This document shows, piece by piece, positions 11,362 through 19,593 of a DNA stretch of 59,061 nucleotides (position 1 is its first letter; every line of letters begins with the position of its first letter). A program made the position numbers and the translations under genes. Source of the stretch: Methylophaga sp. OBS4 (GTDB lineage Bacteria > Pseudomonadota > Gammaproteobacteria > Nitrosococcales > Methylophagaceae); assembly GCF_026319305.1 (NCBI RefSeq), contig NZ_JAPDMV010000020.1, positions 1 through 59,061 of the forward strand, in the 5' to 3' direction. The notes under the pieces are model-generated. The model ran no database searches, had not been told where the DNA came from, and was given only the letters and a program-made list of their open reading frames with translations.

Positions 11362-12204
11362 CTAGTTGAAGTCGAGCTGCAATAGCCCCAAAACCCCATC
11401 CAGACCATTGTGATTAATCGCTGTGTCCGCCTGCTGCTGGACTTTGGGTTTGGCATGGTAAGCCACACTCAAACCGGCGGGTTCCATCATCAGCAGATCA
11501 TTCGCGCCATCCCCCACTGCCAGCGCCTGAGTCGGTAAAATATTCAGCTGGTCGCAGCAGGAAAGCAGAAAATCCGCCTTGGCTTTTGCACCACAGATGT
11601 CACCTTCCACTTCACCGGTCAATTTACCCTTATGCTCAGCGAGCCGGTTGGCCTGGCTAAAATCCAGATCCAGGCGCTGCTGCAACCGCTCAGTAAAAAA
11701 GGTAAACCCGCCTGAAACCAACGCCAATTTAATGCCTTGCCGTTTCAGTGTTGCAACCATGATCTCCGCTCCCGGGTTCAGTTGTAAACGCTCCTGATAA
11801 ACCCGGTCCAATACCGACACATCCAGCCCTTGTAACAAAGACACCCGGCTTCTAAGTGAAGTTTCAAAATCAATTTCGCCACGCATGGCCGCTTCCGTAA
11901 TCTCTGCCACTTGCGGTTTCAGATTCATGAAATCAGCAATCTCATCAATACATTCGATGCTGATCAAGGTCGAGTCCATATCGGTGACGACTAACCTGGC
12001 GCTATCAATATCAAAACTATCAGGCAGCTGATTGATATCGAAATCATGCTGTTGCCGCAATGTTGTAAGCGTCTCTGACGGAAGCACATCAGATTCAATA
12101 CTGGCAAATTGCTGTGCCCACTCCAGCTTGCCCCCCACCTGCCTGGCAATCTGTCTGGCAGTTTCTGCCGTTAACGCACAGCCCTGCAAAACCAATTTTG
12201 TCAT
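11362..12204 (-). CDS. serB: Phosphoserine phosphatase
   Basis: This HAD-superfamily enzyme performs the last step of serine synthesis. It has 280 residues. A short N-terminal region precedes the nucleophile motif DMDST (75-79), then ECIDEIADFM, the Ser motif LVSGGF and the metal motif VGDGANDLLMM. The E. coli protein is longer at the N-terminus (about 320), so part of the regulatory domain is missing or shortened. It starts the minus-strand run towards clpA. Confidence 0.95.
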   Translation of the reverse strand: MTKLVLQGCALTAETARQIARQVGGKLEWAQQFASIESDVLPSETLTTLRQQHDFDINQLPDSFDIDSARLVVTDMDSTLISIECIDEIADFMNLKPQVAEITEAAMRGEIDFETSLRSRVSLLQGLDVSVLDRVYQERLQLNPGAEIMVATLKRQGIKLALVSGGFTFFTERLQQRLDLDFSQANRLAEHKGKLTGEVEGDICGAKAKADFLLSCCDQLNILPTQALAVGDGANDLLMMEPAGLSVAYHAKPKVQQQADTAINHNGLDGVLGLLQLDFN

Positions 12205-12521
12205 AATTTACCTGTTTCAGAATATACCCGTGATACTCGGAAATTCGCTTAAAAATGGGCTCGTCATCGCGAGGCCGCAGGCCGGAGTGATCCAGTCAGG
12301 CACAGCGGTATAGAAGTGGAAATATTTCGCCACTACTGGTTATCACTGTAGGACTGGATTGATTCACTGCCACTCGCAATAACAAATCGTCTGGCAACCT
12401 GAGCGTAGCCGGCAAGAATCTCTATATCTCGCTGATATCGTGCATTTCCAGGTTGTTTCGGTATAACATCGGCGATGTCTGAAATCATCAGACCACCGAG
12501 CCATGGTAACAATCTGTGAGA
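12205..12521. other. Intergenic region between ppa and serB
   Basis: The 317 bp contain no gene. The middle holds an imperfect palindromic repeat (listed separately). The serB promoter must be near 12205-12260, but no clear motif is seen. The mirror is 46541-46857. Confidence 0.5.
12262..12384. repeat. REP/MITE-like imperfect palindromic element
   Basis: The left end CGTCATCGCGAGGCCGCAGG followed by GATCCAGTC has its inverted partner around GACTGGATTGATTCACTG followed by CTCGCAATAAC, about 120 bp overall. This layout (CGTCATTGCGAGG...GATCCAGTC and its complement) is a dispersed palindromic repeat seen in many proteobacterial genomes. It carries no gene and probably forms a cruciform or an mRNA hairpin. 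Confidence 0.65.
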
Positions 12522-13061
12522 TTAAAACTGCGGTTTGACCGGGGCCGCCTTGAAACGCTCCACACTAGCCACGATTTCGGCTTTGGCTTCTTCTTTACCT
12601 ACCCAGCCTTCAAGTTTGACCCACTTATTTTTTTCCAGATCTTTGTAATGTTCAAAGAAGTGTGACAGCTGATCCAGTAACCGTGATGGCAAATCATTCA
12701 CGTCTTCCACATCGTCATACATTTTGTCGTGAGGTACGGCAATCACTTTGGCATCTTCACCAGACTCATCAGTCATTTTCAGCATGCCAACTGGACGACA
12801 CTGAACCACAGAACCGCTAATCAGGGCATAAGGGCTGACCACCAGCACGTCAACCGGATCACCGTCATCAGACAAAGTATGCGGCACATAACCGTAGTTG
12901 CATGGGTAGAACATGGCCGTGTTCATAAAACGGTCGACAAACAAAGCGCCTGTTTCTTTATCGACTTCATACTTCACTGGATCAGAGTGTGAAGGGATTT
13001 CGATGATGACATTAATGTCTTCAGGCAAATTTTTGCCTGAACCAACACGGTCAAGGTTCAT
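12522..13061 (-). CDS. ppa: Inorganic pyrophosphatase, family I
   Basis: This cytoplasmic enzyme hydrolyses pyrophosphate and pulls biosynthesis forward. It has 179 residues, typical of the bacterial hexameric enzyme. The family signature DGDPVD is at 66-71, and [10 protein letters not shown] and the Lys/Asp metal-site segments are present. A TATAAT box lies 40 bp upstream, so it is likely transcribed from its own promoter. Confidence 0.97.
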   Translation of the reverse strand: MNLDRVGSGKNLPEDINVIIEIPSHSDPVKYEVDKETGALFVDRFMNTAMFYPCNYGYVPHTLSDDGDPVDVLVVSPYALISGSVVQCRPVGMLKMTDESGEDAKVIAVPHDKMYDDVEDVNDLPSRLLDQLSHFFEHYKDLEKNKWVKLEGWVGKEEAKAEIVASVERFKAAPVKPQF

Positions 13062-13100
13062 AAAGTCTAAGCTCCAGTTAGCAAGTGGATAAATTTTTTG

Positions 13101-13129
13101 ATTATAAAAGAAAACCCGTCAGGATTAAA
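13101..13129 (-). promoter_or_regulatory. Predicted sigma70 promoter of ppa
   Basis: A perfect TATAAT (-10) sits 17 bp downstream of TTTAAT (a weak -35) in an AT-rich stretch upstream of ppa. The position gives a short leader of about 30 nt. Confidence 0.5.
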
Positions 13130-13154
13130 CTGATGAACATCTTACTCATGGTAT

Positions 13155-13325
13155 TCACTGTTCCAGCGGAATCATTTCAAAATCTTCCTTGGCCGCACCA
13201 CAATCCGGACAGACCCAGTCATCCGGGATGTCTTCCCACGCGGTGCCCGGTGCAATCCCTTCTTCCGGTAGACCTTCTGCCTCATCGTAAACAAATCCGC
13301 AAACGGTACAAATCCACTTTCTCAT
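13155..13325 (-). CDS. Rubredoxin
   Basis: A 56-residue one-iron electron carrier. The two metal knuckles are C6-T-V-C9-G and C39-P-D-C42-G, with the aromatic core (Trp4, Tyr13, Trp30, Trp37) conserved. A strong AAGGAG site precedes the ATG at 13325. It lies 21 bp after tauE in the same direction, so it is the second gene of that unit. Its electron-transfer partner is not visible here. Confidence 0.95.
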   Translation of the reverse strand: MRKWICTVCGFVYDEAEGLPEEGIAPGTAWEDIPDDWVCPDCGAAKEDFEMIPLEQ

Positions 13326-13346
13326 ACTAGTGCTCCTTCAGCATGG

Positions 13347-14138
13347 TCATCGGGTCAGCAACAAAAGCCCGACCACAAGCAAAAGCATTGAAAAAAGCTG
13401 ACTAAGATGTCTTGCTGGTAAGTGTTTGGCCAGACGTGCACCTAAAGGTGCGCAGAATATGCTGGTAGCAATAATACCGGCAAAAGCCTGCCAGTGCACA
13501 AAACCGGTCTGCCAGTCAGCCTCTATCTGATGTACATATGCACCCATCAATATAAAGCCTATCACGCCACTGATTGCAATAGGAAAACCACAAGCTGCGG
13601 CAGTGCCGATTGCTCGTTGTACAGCCTGTCCTGCCATCAGCAGATAGGGTACCACCAGCGTCCCTCCCCCAATACCTACCATGGCTGAAACAACCCCACT
13701 AACAAGCCCGTAGCTGCTGATAATGGGGATTCTGAGCAGTTTTCCAGATACAGAGTGCGGTTGCGGTAACCACATTCTGGCGGCCATCACCAAGGCAAAC
13801 AGAGCAAATACTTTCTGCAACCATTGGCTTGGCAGATTGGCGGCAATCACTGCCCCGCTGAGGCTGCCTATCATCAGACCGGGTGCCAGCCGTTTGACCA
13901 GAAACCAATCGATCATCCGGTATCGATGATGGGCATACATGGATGATAGCGAGGTAATACAAATTGTCATCAAAGAAGTACCGATTGCCACATGGATAAC
14001 CGCATCAGCAGACATGCCCTGCCAGCTGAAAACCAGCATCAGCACCGGTACGATAACCAGCCCGCCGCCAACGCCGAACAAACCGGCAACAAGGCCTGCA
14101 ATGGTCCCGGCGGCTGCGTAACTCAACCATTCAATCAT
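13347..14138 (-). CDS. TauE/SafE family anion permease
   Basis: A 263-residue polytopic inner-membrane protein with about eight hydrophobic helices in two related halves. Each half starts with a glycine-rich loop (LVAGLFGVGGGLVIVPVL near 16-33 and SAMVGIGGGTLVVPYLL near the middle), the hallmark of the family. Members export or import sulfite, sulfoacetate or other organosulfur anions; the substrate cannot be told from sequence. It is followed by rubredoxin. Confidence 0.9.
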   Translation of the reverse strand: MIEWLSYAAAGTIAGLVAGLFGVGGGLVIVPVLMLVFSWQGMSADAVIHVAIGTSLMTICITSLSSMYAHHRYRMIDWFLVKRLAPGLMIGSLSGAVIAANLPSQWLQKVFALFALVMAARMWLPQPHSVSGKLLRIPIISSYGLVSGVVSAMVGIGGGTLVVPYLLMAGQAVQRAIGTAAACGFPIAISGVIGFILMGAYVHQIEADWQTGFVHWQAFAGIIATSIFCAPLGARLAKHLPARHLSQLFSMLLLVVGLLLLTR

Positions 14139-14423
14139 TATTCGGGCATTTCTCCATCAACCATCACTGCTTCGACTCTTCATCAAGGACTCGGCCAGAG
14201 GCCTACGGGGCTATGTGCATAGTAATTACGGTGACAGTTTACTGAATACACTCAACTTCTACCCTCATTTCTTCTTTTTTTCCTCTCGCCTTCTTTTCAG
14301 ACCATTTCTTCAGGTTCAGTCCCTGGTCAGTCACGGTCTCTTAATACACAAATATTGAACTTTCCCTCGAAGTTAAGAGCAAATCAGCAATATTTCGGAG
14401 AAAACTCAAATTAAGGAACGCTT
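14139..14423. other. Intergenic region upstream of tauE
   Basis: About 285 bp without a gene. It includes a pyrimidine-rich tract at about 14268-14300 and AT-rich sequence that may carry divergent promoters for tauE and for the 84-aa ORF. Nothing else is recognised. The mirror is 44639-44923. Confidence 0.4.
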
Positions 14424-14678
14424 ATGTATTATCCGCAGATTACGCCGATGGTTGCTGATTATTCGTTTCATCGGCGAAAATCAGTGCAACCTGCAGATTT
14501 ACATGCATCCTTACAGTACCTCCGTAGCGATGATGGTCTTCTCGCAGTAGCTGAGATATGTATAAGAGGCAGGGCCAGTCATAGTGGCGGGCGATGGTTA
14601 AAGGCTGCTTCTTTTCGTTATGTTCACAAACTCTATCATGGCGGATATCAGCGGGAATGGAATCACTGGCTTGAGTGA
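14424..14678 (+). CDS. Small hypothetical protein, 84 aa
   Basis: No family was recognised. The frame starts at ATG 14424 after AAGGAACGCTT, a plausible ribosome site, and ends 11 bp before the converging end of the channel gene. The product is basic and Tyr/His-rich, with no membrane helix or cysteine motif. A 19-bp sequence close to the Tn5 mosaic end lies inside it, so it may instead be a degraded insertion-element end that happens to stay open. Confidence 0.35.
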   Translation: MYYPQITPMVADYSFHRRKSVQPADLHASLQYLRSDDGLLAVAEICIRGRASHSGGRWLKAASFRYVHKLYHGGYQREWNHWLE

Positions 14679-14689
14679 ATGGGATCAAG

Positions 14690-15301
14690 CTAAAACGGTA
14701 GTGTAATGCGGTATTTGACGGACAGCAGCCGTAGCGTAAAGGTTGCCGTGATACCCGTTAGCATGGCGATCGGTATATCGCGCGTCCACTCCAGTGCTAT
14801 CAGAAACACGGCACTGCCCAGTAAGGCGCAAGTGGCATATAACTCACTACGACGCAACACATTGGGAATTTCATTGCAGATAATATCGCGCAATATGCCG
14901 CCAAATATCGCCGTCATTGCACCAAGCAACATGGCGATGTGGAAATCACAGCCCGCCTGATGCGCTACATTGGCACCGGATGCACTAAACAAGCCAAGCC
15001 CCAGCGCATCCAGCACATTAAAGATATTGGCTACTCGCCGATTTCCGTAAAAAGTGCTTGTCAATGGTGTAGAAGCCAGAGCAAAACCAAATAGTATCAG
15101 CGCATAAGCCGAATGCTCAATCCAGAATAATGGGTAATGCCCTAACAGTGAATCACGCACTGTCCCACCACCAAAGGCGGCAATCATACTGACCGTGTAG
15201 ACACCAATCAGATCCATTCCCTTTTTGCGTGCCTCGATAATTCCGGTAAAAGCAAAGGCCAGCACCCCCAGTAACTCGACCAGTAAGAAAAGGTTGTTCA
15301 C
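14690..15301 (-). CDS. TRIC-type trimeric cation channel family protein (UPF0126)
   Basis: A 203-residue inner-membrane protein with about seven helices made of two three-helix repeats. Each repeat carries the family motif: GGGTVRDSLLG in the first and GGILRDIICNEIP in the second. Prokaryotic relatives (YadS, YicG type) form trimeric cation channels. The frame is open upstream to 15394, but those residues are hydrophilic and unlike the family, so I chose the GTG at 15301, which has GGGGA upstream and gives the standard length. Confidence 0.85.
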   Translation of the reverse strand: MNNLFLLVELLGVLAFAFTGIIEARKKGMDLIGVYTVSMIAAFGGGTVRDSLLGHYPLFWIEHSAYALILFGFALASTPLTSTFYGNRRVANIFNVLDALGLGLFSASGANVAHQAGCDFHIAMLLGAMTAIFGGILRDIICNEIPNVLRRSELYATCALLGSAVFLIALEWTRDIPIAMLTGITATFTLRLLSVKYRITLPF

Positions 15302-15767
15302 AAAAGCAAGTTCCCCAGCAATATCGGCCGCGCAATCTCTATCAGCATCCGGAAAGATAATGAGCGGCGACTCGCTCCCAGTTCCTTTCCTCACACCATC
15401 AGTGGTTTTAGAAAAACCAAAGCTTAACGCCTAACAAGTTTTACCACTTCATAATTTCTGATTTTCTGATACCCATAAGTCTTGTAAACGCCGCGCCATT
15501 ATCAAAGGCAGTCTTGTTCGGGATTGGTGAAATTACGACCTGAACCTTGCTAAATCCGACTAAAACCCATGCCGACTTTTGCACGCGAAACCCGATAAGG
15601 CGCACCAGGAAGAACCGTAAGTAAACAGATGAAACAAAAGAATTTCCTATAAAACAGATTCCTTGTCTGGCTTTTAACTGCATTTTTGATGTGCCGAAGA
15701 GCGACTTGATGCGTAGATGTTATGTTGCCTGATCCACTTGAAAAAGCGCATCACCTGCAAGCGGTGT
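15302..15767. other. Intergenic region with a doubtful 80-aa ORF
   Basis: An 80-residue frame at 15441-15683 (minus) has no ribosome site and no recognised family. Next to it, at about 15425-15437, is TAACGCCTAACAAG, which resembles an integron attC core, but no partner core was found within the usual distance. The region probably consists of remnants. The mirror is 43295-43760. Confidence 0.35.
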
Positions 15768-15800
15768 CGCTTCAATATCAACTTCGATTGCTACTTCTGA
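15768..15800 (+). pseudogene. 3'-terminal scrap of a second porin gene
   Basis: The in-frame codons read RFNINFDCYF-stop, against RFNINFGYYF-stop at the end of the intact porin. The following sequence also matches, in decayed form, the sequence after the intact porin. This is the tail of a deleted upstream porin copy and shows that the porin-BCCT pair was once duplicated in tandem. Confidence 0.75.
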
Positions 15801-15965
15801 CAAAGCCCCCCGTTACTGAATTTAGTTCCCGCCCCCGAAGCATCACACCGAACATCACGGTGCAAATGACCAGTTTGGCAAGAATTGTGTCGCATGCATT
15901 CAAGTCCGTGCAGCCAGCTACGTGAAAAATGTTTCGGTGCACTTGCAACCCGACAAACTGCCAGT

Positions 15966-16037
15966 AGCACATTTTGTCGCGGGTCGGAATCATCCGGCGA
16001 ACGGCCTATATAATTATAAATACGAGGATAGAGCCCA
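15966..16037 (+). promoter_or_regulatory. Conserved leader block upstream of the porin unit
   Basis: This block is shared with the BCCT leader at 17831-17908. It includes GCACATTTTGTCGC, the dyad CGGA-N4-TCCG (15985-15996), GGCGAACGGCCTATAT and an AT-rich TATAAT-like stretch just before the ATG. Retention of the dyad in both copies suggests a regulator site or a core promoter. The regulator is unknown. Confidence 0.55.
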
Positions 16038-16127
16038 ATGAGGATCAGTGAAAACACTACTCTGAAATCAGGAGTAGACAACAAGCAACTCTGGGGGCTG
16101 GATTTCCATAATTCGGTCTTTCCACTT
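16038..16127 (+). pseudogene. 5' remnant of a second BCCT transporter gene fused before the porin
   Basis: From the ATG at 16038 the codons give MRISENTTLKSGVDNKQLWG and on to SVFP, matching the first 29 residues of the intact BCCT protein almost residue for residue. The similarity then stops. The frame stays open into the porin, so a start here would add 36 extra residues before the signal peptide; the porin own ATG at 16146 is preferred. This is the residue of a deletion inside a tandem porin-BCCT duplication. Confidence 0.8.
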
Positions 16128-16145
16128 CATCAAGGGCGTTTCATA

Positions 16146-17519
16146 ATGAATCGTCTGTTCAAATACCGCCACACCGCCTCCGCCCTGGCCGTCGCTGCCA
16201 CCCTGGCATTGCCCGCCAACGTACAGGCCCAGACCGCGGACGCAACCGAGCTTGAGACTCGCGTTTCCGAACTCGAACAGGAGCTCGCGCAAACCCGTGC
16301 ACAACTCAAAGCCGCACAGGCCGGTGAAAGCAAAGCCAAGGAACAACTCGCAACGGTCGAAGCTGCCTCCGCCAAAGCAACGGCCGAAGAGGCCTCCGCC
16401 AAATCCGATAAAATCGCCTTCGACCTCTTCGGTGGCACGCTGAACGTCGGTGGTGCAATACGCGCCAACTTCGCCGTCGGCGACTACGGGGACTCTGCCA
16501 GCGGCGCGCCTTCCCGTGCCTGGGGGGACGACGGCAACTTTGAGTTAGACACCTACCGTATCAACATGGACTACGCGAACGGTCCCATTCTGGGCAAACT
16601 GGAATACCGCTGGTACAACGGCTACAACTTTCTACACACTGGCTGGCTAGGCTACCAGTTTGACGATGACAGTCAGCTACAAGTGGGTGTCAACCGGGTG
16701 CCCTTCGGCCCTGGTCCTTACGGCATTGCCCAGAGCTGGTTCTTTGATCAGCATTACTACGTGGGCCTGGCAGACGATATGGATCTGGGGGTGAAATACA
16801 GCACTGGCTTCGGCGACTGGGCCTTCGATGTTGCCTACTACTACGCAGACGAAGGGCACTATAGTGGAGGCAGTCATGACAGCTCACGCTACTCCTACGA
16901 CGTAGTGAACGAGTCAGACAACGGCTATGAAGAGCGCAACCAGTTCAACCTGCGTGGTATCTACAGCCTCAATGCTGCCATACCCACCGACCTGGGCTTC
17001 TCCCTGCAGTACGGCCAACTGGATAGTAAAGGTGCCCAGGACGACGGTGATGCCTATGCTGGCTCCCTGCACATGGTTAATAAATTGAACAACTTCACCC
17101 TCGCTACCCAAATCACCTACTATAATTTCGACGTGGACTCAGCCCAGCCGCTGGGCACTGATGATTTGGTGCAGTTCGGTGCCTATGACTTCCCCAACAC
17201 GGTGGCTGCAGAAGGCTGGATCCCGGCCATTTCTCTGAGCTACTACAAGGCCACGCCCAACATTGCTTGGCTGGATTATGTGATTCCTTACATTGAATAC
17301 AGCACCATCGTGAAGGAAGAGAGCAGCTTCAACGATAGCGAACTTGTCAACCTGGGTGCAGCCTGGGCCAGTGGCGGCTGGTATATCTACACCGACCTGT
17401 CCTTCTCCAACGGCAATGAATTTATCGGCGGCGATACGGCTTTCGGCGACCGCCTCGGGGCCAATGCCGACGATGACTGGCAGACCCGCTTCAATATCAA
17501 CTTTGGCTACTACTTCTGA
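16146..17519 (+). CDS. Outer-membrane porin with N-terminal coiled coil
   Basis: 457 residues. A signal peptide (about 1-26) precedes a heptad-patterned Glu/Ala/Gln coiled coil (about 28-85) that should trimerise in the periplasm. A beta-barrel follows, rich in aromatic and Asp residues and ending in Tyr-Tyr-Phe, the BAM recognition end. It would let small solutes through the outer membrane. It lies next to the BCCT betaine carrier in the same direction, so glycine betaine or choline is the likely cargo (inference). The start is set by the signal peptide; an in-frame upstream extension is a remnant of a transporter gene. Confidence 0.85.
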   Translation: MNRLFKYRHTASALAVAATLALPANVQAQTADATELETRVSELEQELAQTRAQLKAAQAGESKAKEQLATVEAASAKATAEEASAKSDKIAFDLFGGTLNVGGAIRANFAVGDYGDSASGAPSRAWGDDGNFELDTYRINMDYANGPILGKLEYRWYNGYNFLHTGWLGYQFDDDSQLQVGVNRVPFGPGPYGIAQSWFFDQHYYVGLADDMDLGVKYSTGFGDWAFDVAYYYADEGHYSGGSHDSSRYSYDVVNESDNGYEERNQFNLRGIYSLNAAIPTDLGFSLQYGQLDSKGAQDDGDAYAGSLHMVNKLNNFTLATQITYYNFDVDSAQPLGTDDLVQFGAYDFPNTVAAEGWIPAISLSYYKATPNIAWLDYVIPYIEYSTIVKEESSFNDSELVNLGAAWASGGWYIYTDLSFSNGNEFIGGDTAFGDRLGANADDDWQTRFNINFGYYF

Positions 17520-17526
17520 CAAAACG

Positions 17527-17564
17527 GCCGCTCCGGTGACTTGAGTTTCACTCTCCGGAGCGGC
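17527..17564. terminator. Hairpin after the porin gene
   Basis: A perfect 10-bp GC-rich stem (GCCGCTCCGG / CCGGAGCGGC) with a smaller inner stem starts 7 bp after the porin stop. No U-tract follows, so it may act as an mRNA 3'-end stabiliser or attenuator between porin and BCCT rather than a strong terminator. Confidence 0.6.
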
Positions 17565-17677
17565 ACGTCTAACATCGCGGCGCAAATGACGAATTTGGCA
17601 TGAATTGCGTCGCATGCAGTCAAGTCCGTGCAGCCAGCTACGCTAAAAATGTTTAGGTGCGTTTGCAACCTGTCGGA

Positions 17678-17820
17678 CTTAAGAGTTTGTAGCAAGGAAA
17701 AGTCCGGTTGGGGTCAGTTTCTCCGCGTTTCCGAGGCGAATAGTCGCTCTCTTTAAACGAGGGAACGCGGAGAAAATGGCCCAATCCGGCTGTGCAGCAG
17801 CAGAACATTTTGTCCCTGAC
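17678..17820. repeat. ~140-bp insertion with long inverted repeat in the BCCT leader
   Basis: The two leader copies (before the porin remnant and before the BCCT gene) align except for this extra block. It contains TTTCTCCGCGTT at 17718-17729 and its complement AACGCGGAGAAA at 17763-17774, around a 33-nt loop. It starts near a GGGGTCAG motif and may be a small mobile palindromic element. The mirror is 41242-41384. Confidence 0.55.
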
Positions 17821-17830
17821 AGACTGCTAT

Positions 17831-17908
17831 TAGCACATTTTGTCGCGGTTCGGAATCCTCCGGCGAACGGCCTATATCAATATAATAAATACAGAAGGAG
17901 AGACCTCA
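17831..17908 (+). promoter_or_regulatory. Conserved leader and promoter region of the BCCT gene
   Basis: It carries the same block as the porin leader: GCACATTTTGTCGC, the dyad CGGA-N4-TCCG at 17851-17862, then GGCGAACGGCCTATAT, an AT-rich -10-like AATATAAT and a GGAGAG ribosome site before the ATG at 17909. Confidence 0.55.
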
Positions 17909-19495
17909 ATGAGCGTCAGTGAAACCACTACTCTGGAACCAGGAGTAGACAACAAACAACTATGGGGGCTGGATTTCCATAATCCGGTCTTTCCAATTAC
18001 CGCAGTCATGATCGTATTGTTCATCATTTACGCGCTGTTTGATCCGGCACGAGCCAGTGCGCAAATGGTCGCCGTACGCACCTGGAATATTGACCATTTC
18101 GCCTGGCTGTTCATGATCGCGGGCAATCTCTTTGTCGTGTTCTGTTTAGCACTCATCCTGCTGCCGGTAGGCAAAATCCGGCTGGGTGGCGCGAATACAC
18201 GTCCTGAGCATTCAAGGGTATCCTGGTTCGCGATGTTGTTCGCGGCCGGCATGGGCATCGGCTTGATGTTCTGGAGCGTCGCTGAACCGGTGGCCTATTA
18301 CACCGACTGGTACGGCACGCCCCTGAACGCCGCGGCAAGAACAGCAGAAGGCGCAACGGCAGCAATGGGCGCTACCATGTTCCACTGGGGTCTGCATCCG
18401 TGGGCGATCTACGGCATGGTGGCTGTTTCCATCGGCTTTTTCACCTTCAACCTGAGACAACCGCTGTCACTGCGTTCCGCCTTTTTTCCTCTAATCGGCT
18501 CGCGCGTACGTGGTTGGGCTGGGCACATCGTCGACACCATTGCGGTGCTGGCGACACTGTTCGGTCTTACAACCTCGCTCGGTCTCGGTGCAATGCAGGC
18601 TGCCGGTGGGCTTCACTTTCTCACCGGCATCGAGAACACCCTTGGCCTCCAGCTAGTGATTATCGCTGTCGTCACTGGTGTCGCATTGGTTTCCGTCTGG
18701 CGAGGTATTAATGCCGGGGTTAAAGTGCTCAGCAACGTCAATATGGTGATCGCTGCGGCGCTGCTGGTGTTTGTTGCCTTTGCCGGGGGCTTTATCGCGT
18801 TCTTGAAGGGACTGGGCACCACCTCCAGTGCTTATGCCGAGTATCTGCTGCCTTTGTCAAACTGGATCGGACGTGAAGATCAGACTTGGTTCAGTGGCTG
18901 GACAGTGTTCTACTGGGCCTGGTGGATATCGTGGTCGCCTTTCGTCGGCGTCTTTATCGCGCGCATTTCGAAAGGACGCACCGTGCGCGAATTGCTGGCC
19001 GCGGTGCTGATCGTACCGACGCTGGTCACCATCGTGTGGATGACCGCCTTCGGCGGCAACGCGTTGGCCCAATCGGCCGCGGGCATCGGCGAACTGGCTA
19101 ATGGCATCGGCGACGTGTCACTCGCCATGTTCCAGATGCTCCAGAACCTGCCGTTAAGCGCGCTCACCTCGACGCTGGCGATCATGCTCGTACTGATCTT
19201 CTTCGTCACTTCGGCCGACTCCGGTTCACTGGTGATCGATAGCATCACCGCTGGTGGTAAGACCGATGCCCCTCGTGGCCAAAAGTTAATGTGGGCCACA
19301 ATGATCGGCGCTGTTGCCGCCATTCTGCTGTCGGCAGGTGGTAAAGACGCACTCAATGCCTTACAGGCTGCTTCAGTAGCCACGGGCCTACCCTTCACCA
19401 TCGTATTGCTGCTGATGATGATCGGCCTTTACAAGGCGCTGCATCAAGAGCGCTATGCCAAGAGCGCTACAGCCGCGATAGCTGAAGAAGTGTGA
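17909..19495 (+). CDS. BCCT-family betaine/choline transporter
   Basis: A 528-residue inner-membrane carrier with 12 predicted helices. The glycine-rich helix 3 carries GMGIG at 114-118, followed by FWSVAEP. The tryptophan-rich helix 8 (FYWAWWISWSPFVG) forms the aromatic cage for trimethylammonium substrates. It has neither the long C-terminal osmosensor of BetP nor a long N-terminal extension. I chose the ATG at 17909 (GGAGAG upstream) over an in-frame ATG 69 bp earlier. With gbcAB nearby it most likely feeds glycine betaine to catabolism; a role in osmoprotection is possible. Confidence 0.93.
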   Translation: MSVSETTTLEPGVDNKQLWGLDFHNPVFPITAVMIVLFIIYALFDPARASAQMVAVRTWNIDHFAWLFMIAGNLFVVFCLALILLPVGKIRLGGANTRPEHSRVSWFAMLFAAGMGIGLMFWSVAEPVAYYTDWYGTPLNAAARTAEGATAAMGATMFHWGLHPWAIYGMVAVSIGFFTFNLRQPLSLRSAFFPLIGSRVRGWAGHIVDTIAVLATLFGLTTSLGLGAMQAAGGLHFLTGIENTLGLQLVIIAVVTGVALVSVWRGINAGVKVLSNVNMVIAAALLVFVAFAGGFIAFLKGLGTTSSAYAEYLLPLSNWIGREDQTWFSGWTVFYWAWWISWSPFVGVFIARISKGRTVRELLAAVLIVPTLVTIVWMTAFGGNALAQSAAGIGELANGIGDVSLAMFQMLQNLPLSALTSTLAIMLVLIFFVTSADSGSLVIDSITAGGKTDAPRGQKLMWATMIGAVAAILLSAGGKDALNALQAASVATGLPFTIVLLLMMIGLYKALHQERYAKSATAAIAEEV

Positions 19496-19538
19496 CAACG
19501 CCAGTACCGGTGGCATCACCTAGGTACAGCTAGTAATT

Positions 19539-19593
19539 AAGGGCCGCTATCTTTTCCCTTTTTAGTGAAGGACTAGGTAGCGGCCCTTTTTTA
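19539..19593 (+). terminator. Rho-independent terminator of the BCCT gene
   Basis: AAGGGCCGCTA pairs with TAGCGGCCCTT across a loop of about 30 nt and is followed directly by TTTTATT. It lies 44 bp after the BCCT stop. Confidence 0.85.

Noticed and set aside
14554..14572. Leftover Nextera/Tn5 library adapter
   Set aside because: Two mismatches, present inside both arms away from any join.
15420..15683. Integron gene cassette with attC site and 80-aa product
   Set aside because: Only one GCCTAAC/GTTAGGC core is present; no partner core within cassette distance and no integrase.
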